Assembly: GCA_913058405.1 (NCBI GenBank)
Contig: CAJXRC010000016.1
Location: 1 to 40,291, forward strand
Reading direction: 5' to 3'
Source of the DNA: an uncultured Colwellia sp.
Lineage (GTDB): Bacteria > Pseudomonadota > Gammaproteobacteria > Enterobacterales > Alteromonadaceae
Length of the DNA stretch: 40,291 nt
The position numbers and the translations under genes are program-made. Below are positions 27,669-34,776 of the stretch, one piece after another. Each line of letters begins with the position of its first letter. Position 1 is the stretch's first letter. The notes below the pieces were generated by a model, which made no database searches, was not told the DNA's origin, and saw only the letters and a program-made list of their open reading frames with translations.

Positions 27669-28154
27669 ATGTTAGGTACTCTTAATCTCAAAGTAAAAAA
27701 TATGCAACCAAATGACTTTAAACTACATGGTGTTCCTTTTATTTTGAAGGAAGGAGACAACACTATACAAATAGAGCACTGGTTAGTTATCAAAAAAATA
27801 GTGGAGAGGAAGATTTCTGCTGGTTTTGTAGCTATTGATCGAAATGAAGAGTTTCGAGCAACTGAATCATTTCAGAAAAGATGTTTTTCTGAATTTGAAC
27901 TACTTGGCGTCCCAGCGGTAAAGGTTTCATCTGAAAAAGGTGAGCTATCAGAAGGAGTTAAACATTCATTTGCCATAGAGTGGCTATCTTCAAAGGAAGA
28001 ATCTCGCGAAGAAAATAGAGATAACCGAGAAATAGAAAATTTATCTATAACTAGATCTGCTCAAAAAACCTCAAAGATTGCAATTATAGTAAGTACAATT
28101 ACTGCATTATCAGTAGCAATAATTACAGTTTGGCTAACGGTAAAGTTTGGTTAA
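27669..28154 (+). CDS. C-terminally membrane-anchored hypothetical protein (cassette 2)
   Basis: 161 residues. A globular N-terminal part of about 110 residues contains 'EGDNTIQIEHWLVIKKIVERK' split over a likely beta-rich fold. A charged linker ('EESREENRDNREIE') leads to one C-terminal membrane helix (about 138-157, 'IAIIVSTITALSVAIITVWL'). No family is recognised. The tail-anchored layout would place the N-terminal domain in the cytoplasm at the membrane. It begins 9 bases after attC 2, so it shares no cassette with its neighbours. Whether it works with the RES gene that follows is unknown. Confidence 0.7.
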   Translation: MLGTLNLKVKNMQPNDFKLHGVPFILKEGDNTIQIEHWLVIKKIVERKISAGFVAIDRNEEFRATESFQKRCFSEFELLGVPAVKVSSEKGELSEGVKHSFAIEWLSSKEESREENRDNREIENLSITRSAQKTSKIAIIVSTITALSVAIITVWLTVKFG

Positions 28155-28171
28155 TAGATTGAGCTTAAAAT

Positions 28172-28270
28172 ACCTAAGAATAACATTAAACGGAAAAATT
28201 ACAGTTGGCTGTTTTTCGTTCCTCAAACATTTTAGCCAACTATAATTTACCGCTTATGTAAGCGTTATGT
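28172..28270 (+). repeat. attC site 3
   Basis: R' ACCTAAG (28172-28178) is complementary to the start of its own cassette (TTAGGT at 27655-27660) apart from its last base. R'' is GTTATGT (28264-28270). Inner arms ACAGTTGGCTG and TAGCCAACTATAATT match the other long attC sites. Confidence 0.85.
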
Positions 28271-28289
28271 GTTACAAAAGGATCTAGTG

Positions 28290-29051
28290 ATGAGTTTCAA
28301 GTCTTGGCGCAGCTATTGGGATTTTAGCCAATCTGTAAATACCAAATTTCGTTATATAATGAGTCCTGAATCCAAAGATTTTCTTACTGCCATCGACAAT
28401 ACTTGTCAAAAACGAGCTCTTACCTTACCTAAAGGTACATCTGTATGGCGAGCCCAAGAAGGACATGGTGTGAGGCCTTTTTATCAGACTGATCCTGATA
28501 CTGACGAGGAAATCCATATAGAGGACTGGCCGTGTCCGTATGATTCGAGCAGAATGAAGCCGTTACCTTTCAGCGCCTCCGAAGGAAGAGCTAACTCGAA
28601 AGGAATACCATGCTTATATGTAGCAACGGATAAGGAAACGGCTATGTCAGAGATTAGGCCTTGGCTTGGGTCAATTATTTCTCTTGGTCATTTTAAATTA
28701 TCTAGAGATTTAAGGATTATAGATTTTTCTGTTAACCATGGAAAAACCAATAAAAAATTTTATTTTAAGGAGCCGTCAGCTTCAAAGATTATCGAAACCG
28801 TTTGGTTAGACATCGACAACGCATTTTCAAAGCCCACTAAAACATCGGATTTAAAATCTGATTATACACCGACACAGATTATTTCAGAGTTTATCAAATC
28901 TAAGGGTTATGATGGTATTGCGTACAAAAGCTCTTTGGCTGACGGACACAATATTGCACTGTTCGATTTAGATTCGGCAGAAGTGGTTGAACGTGCAATT
29001 TTTGAACCTTCAAAGGTGAGATTTGATTTTGAACAGGTTCAAGAGGATTAA
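28290..29051 (+). CDS. RES-domain protein, probable NAD+-targeting toxin-like enzyme (cassette 3)
   Basis: 253 residues from ATG 28290, which has an AAGGAT ribosome site 6 bases upstream; a GTG seven codons earlier overlaps the attC and is less likely. RES-family signatures are 'SVWRAQEG' (conserved Arg), 'FSASEGRANSKGIPCLYVATDKETAMSEIRPW' split around residues 93-125 (with the conserved Glu), and 'YKSSL' toward the C-terminus. RES proteins are usually the toxin of Xre-RES pairs and degrade NAD+ by phosphorolysis. Here no Xre-like antitoxin lies in the cassette or next to it. Function as a solitary effector is inference. Confidence 0.82.
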   Translation: MSFKSWRSYWDFSQSVNTKFRYIMSPESKDFLTAIDNTCQKRALTLPKGTSVWRAQEGHGVRPFYQTDPDTDEEIHIEDWPCPYDSSRMKPLPFSASEGRANSKGIPCLYVATDKETAMSEIRPWLGSIISLGHFKLSRDLRIIDFSVNHGKTNKKFYFKEPSASKIIETVWLDIDNAFSKPTKTSDLKSDYTPTQIISEFIKSKGYDGIAYKSSLADGHNIALFDLDSAEVVERAIFEPSKVRFDFEQVQED

Positions 29052-29075
29052 CTTTTAAGTTTAGTATTAGGTAAC

Positions 29076-29185
29076 ACCTAACAAGTAATTAAACAGGTAC
29101 AAATAACAGTTTGCTGTTTCGTTCCTCACATTTGAGCAAACAATTTTTTGCCAGTTAATTGGGGAGTCCATATCATTCGTTATAC
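29076..29185 (+). repeat. attC site 4
   Basis: R' ACCTAAC (29076-29082), inner arms AACAGTTTGCTG and AGCAAACAATT, and R'' GTTATAC (29179-29185). The R' matches its own cassette start (TTATGT) with one mismatch. About 13 extra bases lie just before the R'' box compared with the other long sites. Confidence 0.85.
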
Positions 29186-29205
29186 GGTAAGAGAGTTTCA
29201 TCACC

Positions 29206-29688
29206 ATGAGTAATATTAATAAGGTAGTTGAATGTTCCAATGATTTTGTAAATCAATTTTCAGGCTATCTACCAGTCGTTATTGCTGTATTTCTTGCCTA
29301 TATTGCATACCAACAGATGCGAATAAATAAGAACAAACTAAAATTGGATCTTTATAACCAGAGGTTTGAAGTTTATGCATCAGCACTTCAATTTTACCAA
29401 GAGGTTATTTCTGCTGAGTGCACAAAAAAAGAACATCGTGACTTTATTAATAAGAAAGAATCAGCATACTTTTTGTTTTCAAATAATAAATATATCTATA
29501 GCATTTTAAATGAAATGCATACTAAATCATTTATAATTAATGGGTTTAGGAATACTGCTGAGCAACTCAATAGCTCGCCAGAGGTGTTTTTGAAAGCGCA
29601 AAAAGAATCGGAAGAAGCGCTACAATGGTTTGAAAAAGTTTTAGATAAATTACGAGATGAAATGAACACTTACTTGAACTTTAAATAA
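29206..29688 (+). CDS. N-terminally membrane-anchored hypothetical protein (cassette 4)
   Basis: 160 residues. One membrane helix at about 20-37 ('GYLPVVIAVFLAYIAYQQM') is followed by a basic segment 'RINKNKLKLDLYNQRFEVY' and a helical, charged cytoplasmic domain. The 'LDLYNQRFEVYxxALxF' stretch is common in small defence-linked membrane proteins of unknown role, but I cannot name a family. It is a single-gene cassette between attC 4 and attC 5. Confidence 0.7.
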   Translation: MSNINKVVECSNDFVNQFSGYLPVVIAVFLAYIAYQQMRINKNKLKLDLYNQRFEVYASALQFYQEVISAECTKKEHRDFINKKESAYFLFSNNKYIYSILNEMHTKSFIINGFRNTAEQLNSSPEVFLKAQKESEEALQWFEKVLDKLRDEMNTYLNFK

Positions 29689-29693
29689 ATACC

Positions 29694-29791
29694 GTATAAC
29701 AAATCAATCAAAAGGACAAAAAACAGTTATTTTTGCTCCTTTGTAGCTAATTTTAACCAACTATTTTTTGCCTGTTAACAGGGCGTTATCG
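29694..29791 (+). repeat. attC site 5
   Basis: R' GTATAAC (29694-29700) is exactly complementary to its own cassette start (TTATAC at 29180-29185). R'' is GTTATCG (29785-29791). The long-type arms AACAGTTA and AACCAACTATT are visible. A short TAACA repeat occurs both at R' and just before R''. Confidence 0.9.
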
Positions 29792-29838
29792 ATACAAAAT
29801 CTAATCTAATTTTAATCAAAGCTAAAGGGTAAATGTTA

Positions 29839-30021
29839 ATGTCCGCAATGTGGCTACTGCCCTTAACAATCATTCCAAGAACCTTTCAATTATTAAAATC
29901 CCTCAAAGTTCACCTTCATGTCAAAAATGTGCGCACAGAAGACATTTGCCACAAACAATTTGCCATATATTTTCTAATGCATACTTTTTGTCGTATTACT
30001 GAACCGTCTATGGGATATTAA
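29839..30021 (+). CDS. Possible small ORF of cassette 5 (doubtful)
   Basis: 60 codons from ATG 29839, which has an AAAGGG ribosome-like site 9 bases upstream; an ATG at 29833 is also in frame. The protein (MSAMWLLPLTIIPRTFQ...) has no recognisable domain and an unusual composition. Its stop codon abuts the R'-like box of the following short attC, the usual layout for a cassette gene, which is the only reason to list it. The cassette could equally be non-coding or carry a decayed gene. Confidence 0.25.
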   Translation: MSAMWLLPLTIIPRTFQLLKSLKVHLHVKNVRTEDICHKQFAIYFLMHTFCRITEPSMGY

Positions 30022-30085
30022 CTTGAAATAAATAAAAGTTATGGAACGGACATTACTGAGATGTATCCATAATAAGCTGTTATAC
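30016..30085 (+). repeat. attC-like site 6 (short type)
   Basis: R'-like TATTAAC (30016-30022), inner arms TTATGGA/TCCATAA and R'' GTTATAC (30079-30085). The crossover bases TTATAC are exactly complementary to the R' box GTATAAC at the end of the NTPase cassette. It belongs to the same short family as the site at 26153-26209. Confidence 0.65.
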
Positions 30086-30101
30086 AATTTATGGTGATAT
30101 T

Positions 30102-31724
30102 ATGGAAAATTTCCAAGAAAATGTAGTTTCATTTCTCAAACATGATGAGAAAAAGGTGTTAGTAATTAAGGGGAAATGGGGGGTAGGAAAGACTTTTAAA
30201 TGGAACAAAATTGTAGAAAATCATTCAAATTCTCTAGATTTCTCTAACTACTCTTATATATCATTATTTGGTTTGGATGGTTTAAAAGAACTACAGTCTG
30301 GCGTCTTCTATAATGCTAGACCAATGAAGTCTGACACTAAGTCTTCTACGATCAAATTAAACTTAAAAAAAGTTGGAAATATAGCAAAAAATATTCCTCA
30401 AGTTTCAAAGTATACAAATGCTATGTCAGCCATTGAGAATTCATTGGTTAATGATTATCTGATTTGTATAGATGATTTAGAAAGAAAGTCTCAAAAGTTA
30501 TCAATGTCTACTTTACTTGGTTATGTCTCAAACCTAAGTGAATCAAGTAAATGTAAAATTGTATTGATATTCAACGATGATACTTTGAATGAAAAAGATA
30601 AGACAGAAATCGACCGATACAGAGAAAAAGTGATTGATTTGGAGTTGGAGTACTCACCTAAATCGGTTGGTAATATAGATATAGAGTTTAATAATCATTC
30701 ATGTAGAGATCTTATATGTAACACATTTAAAACCGAGGATTTAAAAAACATAAGGATAATCAAACATATAAAGTGGAATATTAATGGGTTAATGAAATTC
30801 ATTAAGGATTCAGAAGACGCTGTTAAATCTGATCTTCTTAGCACAATTGCAATACTTACATATGTTCACCATGAGCCAAGTATCAATATCAGAGCAAGTG
30901 AAATTGACCGTGTATTTAATTACTTATCTGATAAAGAAGATAGTGACAAAAATCTACAGAAGCGTATATCTTCATTAGGATATATCTATTATGCCGACCA
31001 TGAAGCTGAGATTATTAATTATATTGAAGATGGCTGGATGGATGAGGATTTGTTCAAGAAAAACGTACTTACTCTTAATCAAAGGCAACTTGAGAATAAT
31101 ATCTCATCAAAATTAACAGAGGTTTGGGGTTTCTATAATAATAATTTCTTATCCACAAGTAATGATGTCATCCGAGGTTTGGAAGGTTTCCTTGAAGAAC
31201 ATTTAGTGTCAGTTTCTCTTAGAGAGTTGCATCCAATTCTAGATACATTAAATGAACTTAAAGATAACTTTAAGAAAAGTGAATGGATAGATAAATATGT
31301 TTCATTGAAAATGGATTGTGATGATCCTGCGCTAATAAAGCAACTGAAGCACATCACAAATAACCAAGAGTTAATTAAAAAAATTGAAGGCAAGGAGAAA
31401 GATTTTAATCAACATCATTCGATTTATGCTGTTTTATCTAAAATAGTTAAAAATCGCGGGTGGAATCCTGAAGATGAAGAGTATTTAGGAAACCATAGTG
31501 TTGATGAAATATTTGAATTCCTAGTTAGTGATGATAACAGTGACCTTTTGGGAATTGTTCGTGAAAGTATGGGGATATTTAGCCCTTCTGAAGGAGATAA
31601 GCCTAGAGATATCTTTGGGACGAGTTTACACGAAGCCTTACGTAGGGTGTCTGAAAGAAGTAAACTCGACCGTTACAGGATTACTCATTTCTTTAACATG
31701 AAACTTGACGATTTAATCGTATAA
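30102..31724 (+). CDS. KAP-like P-loop NTPase (cassette 6)
   Basis: 540 residues. Walker A 'GKWGVGKT' at 24-31 and Walker B 'LICIDDLER' at 120-128 are followed by a sensor-like strand 'KIVLIFNDDTL'. The Gx-W-GxGKT form and the 'IDDLER' motif are typical of KAP/STAND-type NTPases, a group often found in phage-defence loci. The C-terminal ~350 residues are helical and unrecognised; no clear membrane segments or nuclease motifs are seen. It begins 17 bases after an attC-like R'' box and its stop codon lies in the R' box of the next, deleted attC. Effector mode is unknown. Confidence 0.75.
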   Translation: MENFQENVVSFLKHDEKKVLVIKGKWGVGKTFKWNKIVENHSNSLDFSNYSYISLFGLDGLKELQSGVFYNARPMKSDTKSSTIKLNLKKVGNIAKNIPQVSKYTNAMSAIENSLVNDYLICIDDLERKSQKLSMSTLLGYVSNLSESSKCKIVLIFNDDTLNEKDKTEIDRYREKVIDLELEYSPKSVGNIDIEFNNHSCRDLICNTFKTEDLKNIRIIKHIKWNINGLMKFIKDSEDAVKSDLLSTIAILTYVHHEPSINIRASEIDRVFNYLSDKEDSDKNLQKRISSLGYIYYADHEAEIINYIEDGWMDEDLFKKNVLTLNQRQLENNISSKLTEVWGFYNNNFLSTSNDVIRGLEGFLEEHLVSVSLRELHPILDTLNELKDNFKKSEWIDKYVSLKMDCDDPALIKQLKHITNNQELIKKIEGKEKDFNQHHSIYAVLSKIVKNRGWNPEDEEYLGNHSVDEIFEFLVSDDNSDLLGIVRESMGIFSPSEGDKPRDIFGTSLHEALRRVSERSKLDRYRITHFFNMKLDDLIV

Positions 31725-31737
31725 CAAGGCGTTATCG
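31719..31737 (+). repeat. Internally deleted attC (R' joined to R'')
   Basis: R' GTATAAC (31719-31725) is followed after five bases by R'' GTTATCG (31731-31737), so about 80 bases of normal attC are missing. The 28 bases from GGCGTTATCG onward (31728-31755) are identical to 29782-29809 at the end of attC 5. A TAACA repeat present at both ends of an intact attC could have mediated the deletion. Confidence 0.75.
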
Positions 31738-32080
31738 ATACAAAATCTAATCTAAGCGCATCAATTCAAGTTCCCGCATAATGTCGCCTTTGTGCCTTGA
31801 GTTCAAATGGTCAATGCAATGCTATCCTTAAACAAAGGAGCGCAGCTATGAAAAGCAGACATAAACATCTATATAATTAATTGCTAATTGCTAATTGCTA
31901 TTTAGATTATTTACTTTCTCCTATATTCAGGAATTTGCGCACATTTAATCCGTTGGTATATATAAATGGATAGAATTTAATTATATCTAGCAATACTTTA
32001 GGTTATCTGATAAAAATATTAAAAGAATGAAAGTGAGTGATGAGTGGGAGAAGAATGCGCAAGTTGCACACTATTAAATT
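31738..32080 (+). other. Non-coding/decayed cassette stretch
   Basis: No gene can be supported. It begins as a copy of the start of cassette 5, then holds a ribosome-site-plus-ATG sequence (AAAGGAG before an ATG near 31848) opening only a 10-codon frame (MKSRHKHLYN). This might be the leftover start of an IS30-like transposase gene, a guess. A 7-base tandem repeat (ATTGCTA, three copies near 31882) follows. Confidence 0.4.
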
Positions 32081-32087
32081 GTTATGT
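32081..32087 (+). repeat. Possible attC R'' box at the ART cassette start
   Basis: GTTATGT fits an R'' box like that of attC 3, and its surroundings (CACACTATTAAATTGTTA) loosely resemble the short attC family. The matching R' is unclear. It overlaps the ART-like gene's first ATG. Confidence 0.35.
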
Positions 32088-32584
32088 GCAAAGGAAGGCT
32101 CAGAGTGTTTTTATATCGTGGTGTTAGTACAGAATTAGATAACCTTTGTAATGGAAGAATAATGCCTAAAGGTGATCAAAATGCAGCTATTCCTGAATGT
32201 GGAGAAGAAGGTGTTGAATGTGGTGCGGGATACGTATGTGGCTATTCTGAAGGTAATGGATTAAGAGCACATCAAGTAGATTCAAATATGAAAAAATTAT
32301 CATTTGTTTCTACCAGTAAATGTATCGAAGTGGCTAAACAGTTTGCTACAAAACAAGGGACATCTGACGGATATGTGTATGCTTTAGATACTACGCTATT
32401 TGAAAAGTTCAATGTTATTTCTCTTGAATTGGAACACCCTATTTATCCTAAAGAACAAGAAGTTAGTATATGGACTAAAGATAACAGTGTAATTCCAGAA
32501 AATGTTATTATTGATAAGTTCTTTGTAAATCGCTCGTTAGTGTTCTCTACGCCTACTGAAGATATGAGAGGTAAAAAAGCATAG
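32084..32584 (+). CDS. Small ADP-ribosyltransferase-like protein (cassette 7, gene A)
   Basis: 166 residues. It shows the order of an R-S-E class ADP-ribosyltransferase: Arg12 in 'FLYRGVS', the Ser-Thr-Ser motif 76-78 in 'LSFVSTSKCIEVAKQFA', and Glu124-x-Glu126 in 'PKEQEVSIW'. That order and the compact size fit a free-standing NAD+-dependent mono-ART domain; ART proteins of mobile elements are often toxins or phage-defence effectors. The target is not readable. ATG 32084 overlaps a possible attC R'' box, so a GTG at 32105 could be the true start. The stop codon overlaps the next gene's start, implying coupled translation. Confidence 0.65.
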   Translation: MCKGRLRVFLYRGVSTELDNLCNGRIMPKGDQNAAIPECGEEGVECGAGYVCGYSEGNGLRAHQVDSNMKKLSFVSTSKCIEVAKQFATKQGTSDGYVYALDTTLFEKFNVISLELEHPIYPKEQEVSIWTKDNSVIPENVIIDKFFVNRSLVFSTPTEDMRGKKA

Positions 32585-33642
32585 TGTTAACCGATATATT
32601 TTCAGACCGTTATCTTGGAGTCACAATGTGGGACGCTTTCACCGATTTGGAGGAGCGCTTCCTAGTTCAAGGTTTTCGTATAGTAAGTGAGCAGTTATTT
32701 CCATACTACAGAGATGGCAAAGAAATACCTGCCTCAAAAGCAGCTTGGACTTCAATACATGACAAATTGAGCATGGAAATTGGCGTGGATGAGCTGTCTC
32801 CAAAACGCTATTATTTCAACACGACTTATAATGGTAAGCCTGTCACTCAGAATGGTGCATGGTCTATGGAGAAAGTCTGCAAAGAGTTTGTTAATTCAAA
32901 GTATGATGGAACAGTCTCTGCTGATAGGTTCATTAAAGAAAGACTGAGCTTTATTGAGCTAGCCTTTCGCGAGCGAGAAAACAAAATTAATGAAATCAAC
33001 AGTAATCTACCTAAGCAGTTGTTAGATGCCAAAATCCAAGATAAGCGAGTTAAACCTGGAGGCAACAGAATTCCTGGCAACCGAGCCGATGGCTTAAAGG
33101 CATTTAACGAAACACTTAACGCATCATTTCGCGTATCCATTGAAGAACTGAATGAGCGTCTACGACGAGCAAACTTTAATCTGAATTATCACAATGGATT
33201 TATACAAATATCTGATGACAAACTGTTAGAAGAACAGGTTGAGAGAGAGTTCTGGGCTATGACTAAAGATCCACTCTGGGGTAATGTCGATATAGACATG
33301 AAAGAGGCCGTTGATCTCAGAGATAGTAATGGAAGAGATCCGGCATTCTATGCAGCTCGAGCTCTGGAAAGCACGATTAAGATCATTTCAGATCAAAAAA
33401 GATGGACTCACGGAGGAGAAAAAGGTGCTCAAAACTATATTGAGAATCTGGGCAGTAAAAAGAACGGCACATTCATCAATGAGTGGGAACGCGAAGCATT
33501 AAAATCATTTTTTTCAGCAGTGAGAAATCCTTTTGGTCATGGTGCTGGTAGCGAAAAAATGCCAAAGCTTTCTCGTCAGCAAACTGACTGGGCAATTGAG
33601 TCTTGTATGTCGTGGGTAAAAACATTAGTAAAGCGCATGTAG
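32584..33642 (+). CDS. AbiJ/Abi_C-like HEPN protein (cassette 7, gene B)
   Basis: 352 residues. The N-terminus 'IFSDRYLG' and the helical segment after it resemble the AbiJ N-terminal family of abortive-infection proteins. The C-terminal ~110 residues ('FYAARALESTIKIISDQ' then 'VRNPFGHGAG') fit an Abi_C/HEPN-like helical domain with an R-x4-H pair (Arg314, His319), the catalytic motif of HEPN ribonucleases. The GTG at 32584 overlaps the ART stop by one base; an ATG at 32626 would lose the FSDR motif. It may be the partner, effector or antitoxin of the ART protein. The family is moderately certain, the function inferred. Confidence 0.65.
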   Translation: MLTDIFSDRYLGVTMWDAFTDLEERFLVQGFRIVSEQLFPYYRDGKEIPASKAAWTSIHDKLSMEIGVDELSPKRYYFNTTYNGKPVTQNGAWSMEKVCKEFVNSKYDGTVSADRFIKERLSFIELAFRERENKINEINSNLPKQLLDAKIQDKRVKPGGNRIPGNRADGLKAFNETLNASFRVSIEELNERLRRANFNLNYHNGFIQISDDKLLEEQVEREFWAMTKDPLWGNVDIDMKEAVDLRDSNGRDPAFYAARALESTIKIISDQKRWTHGGEKGAQNYIENLGSKKNGTFINEWEREALKSFFSAVRNPFGHGAGSEKMPKLSRQQTDWAIESCMSWVKTLVKRM

Positions 33643-33662
33643 TGAAACATGTGCCAAGTAAA

Positions 33663-33761
33663 CACTAACAAAGCCGTGTAAGAGGGAAAAATAACAGTTG
33701 GCTGTTTTCGATCTGCTCAATATTTTAGCCAACAATTATTTCCCCTTAACGGACGTTGGTA
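33663..33761 (+). repeat. attC site 7, right edge of cassette array
   Basis: R' CACTAAC (33663-33669), inner arms AACAGTTGGCTG and AGCCAACAATT, and R'' GTTGGTA (33755-33761). It is a long-type site like attC 2-5 and the last recognisable one. The following 300 bases (33762-34063) hold no gene, only the right end-repeat cluster and scattered remnants. Confidence 0.85.
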
Positions 33762-33885
33762 TGACTGCAATAGGCTCCAAAGCTGCCTTTGCGGATGTTA
33801 GACCTAATGTCTCTTATGTGGCAAAAGTGTGCATTAGCAGTGTTCCGTATATCATATAGAAATGACAGTGCTAATAAGGTCTAGA

Positions 33886-33972
33886 TATTGTGGCAGAGTT
33901 AAATGTAATTGGCTGACTTCAGTAAATGCAATTAGGTGGCACTGATGCTAGAGATTTTCCACCTAATTCAGA
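33886..33972 (-). repeat. Right cluster of degenerate end repeats flanking cassette block
   Basis: Read on the minus strand, units GCCACCTAATTGCAT (from 33940), GCCAATTACATT (from 33913) and GCCACAATATC (from 33894) match the consensus of the left cluster but point the opposite way. A further CCACCTAATTCAG lies on the plus strand at about 33960. This supports a transposon-like boundary. Confidence 0.45.
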
Positions 33973-34063
33973 AAGTGCATTTATCCTCAGTGATTCATGG
34001 CACTGTAGATGTGAGGTATAGCAACTATTAGTGCTACTCGTAGTATTGGAGTAACCCCCTTGG

Positions 34064-34675
34064 TTAATCAAGTGGTCTACTAATACTACTCATTATCACT
34101 TGTCTGGATACATTGTATTTACGGGCTAACTCACTCTTATTAGCTCCATTAGCAAAGGCTTCTTTAATAACTACCCTAGCCTCCCTATCTAGCTTGAACT
34201 TACGACCTCCATTAATATCTGTTCTTTCTGGGTTCTTAGCTTTAGCATACTCCTTTCCATCAGCTAACCTTTGCTTAATCATCCCTGCTTCCATCTCAGC
34301 AAAAACCCCTAACATTTGAGTCATAGCCTTACTCATTACATTATCTGTAACACTAGTATCGATACCTTGTTCAAGTACTCTGATAAATACCCCTTTTTCT
34401 GTTAACTCATCCATAAAGTTAGCCATCATAGATAAGCTCCTAGCCAGCCTATCTAACTTTGTTACTATAATTAAATCTCCTTTTCTTGTGTTGGATAACA
34501 GGTCTTCCAATGCCTTTTCATGCTTCTTTGCTTTACCTGATAATTTAAGCTCAATAAGCTCATCATACCCATGCTCCGCTAATGCCTTATTCTGAGACTC
34601 TAGACTTTGACCAAGACTACTAACCCTACTTAAAGCAAATATTTTACTTAGCTCATGCGGTCTATTAATACTCAT
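34064..34675 (-). CDS. Small serine resolvase/invertase
   Basis: 203 residues. The resolvase catalytic domain shows 'FALSRVSSLGQSLESQ' with the active Ser, 'VTKLDRLARSL' and 'EMEAGMIKQRLADG' on the long dimer helix. A C-terminal helix-turn-helix ('KSELARKYNVSRQVIMSSI') follows. This is the Tn3-resolvase/Hin size class, distinct from the large integrase at 21658. Inverted motifs upstream (34777-34819) could be its recombination or operator site. It may resolve island multimers or be a relic of a transposon. Confidence 0.9.
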   Translation of the reverse strand: MSINRPHELSKIFALSRVSSLGQSLESQNKALAEHGYDELIELKLSGKAKKHEKALEDLLSNTRKGDLIIVTKLDRLARSLSMMANFMDELTEKGVFIRVLEQGIDTSVTDNVMSKAMTQMLGVFAEMEAGMIKQRLADGKEYAKAKNPERTDINGGRKFKLDREARVVIKEAFANGANKSELARKYNVSRQVIMSSISRPLD

Positions 34676-34776
34676 TACAACTATCCTCTATACTGTTGCT
34701 CTATGCAGTTACTATAATTTAGCTAAACATGTAAATAACTTAACAGTTATCTACACTGACTAGTAAGTTATGCATA

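Noticed and set aside
31848-31880. IS30-family transposase gene
   Set aside because: Only about ten codons vaguely like such a start are present, and the frame closes at once; mentioned only as a possible remnant.
26053-33972. A CRISPR array made of the repeated intergenic elements
   Set aside because: The repeats are far apart with genes between them, vary in sequence, and have the R'/R'' layout of attC; there are no cas genes.
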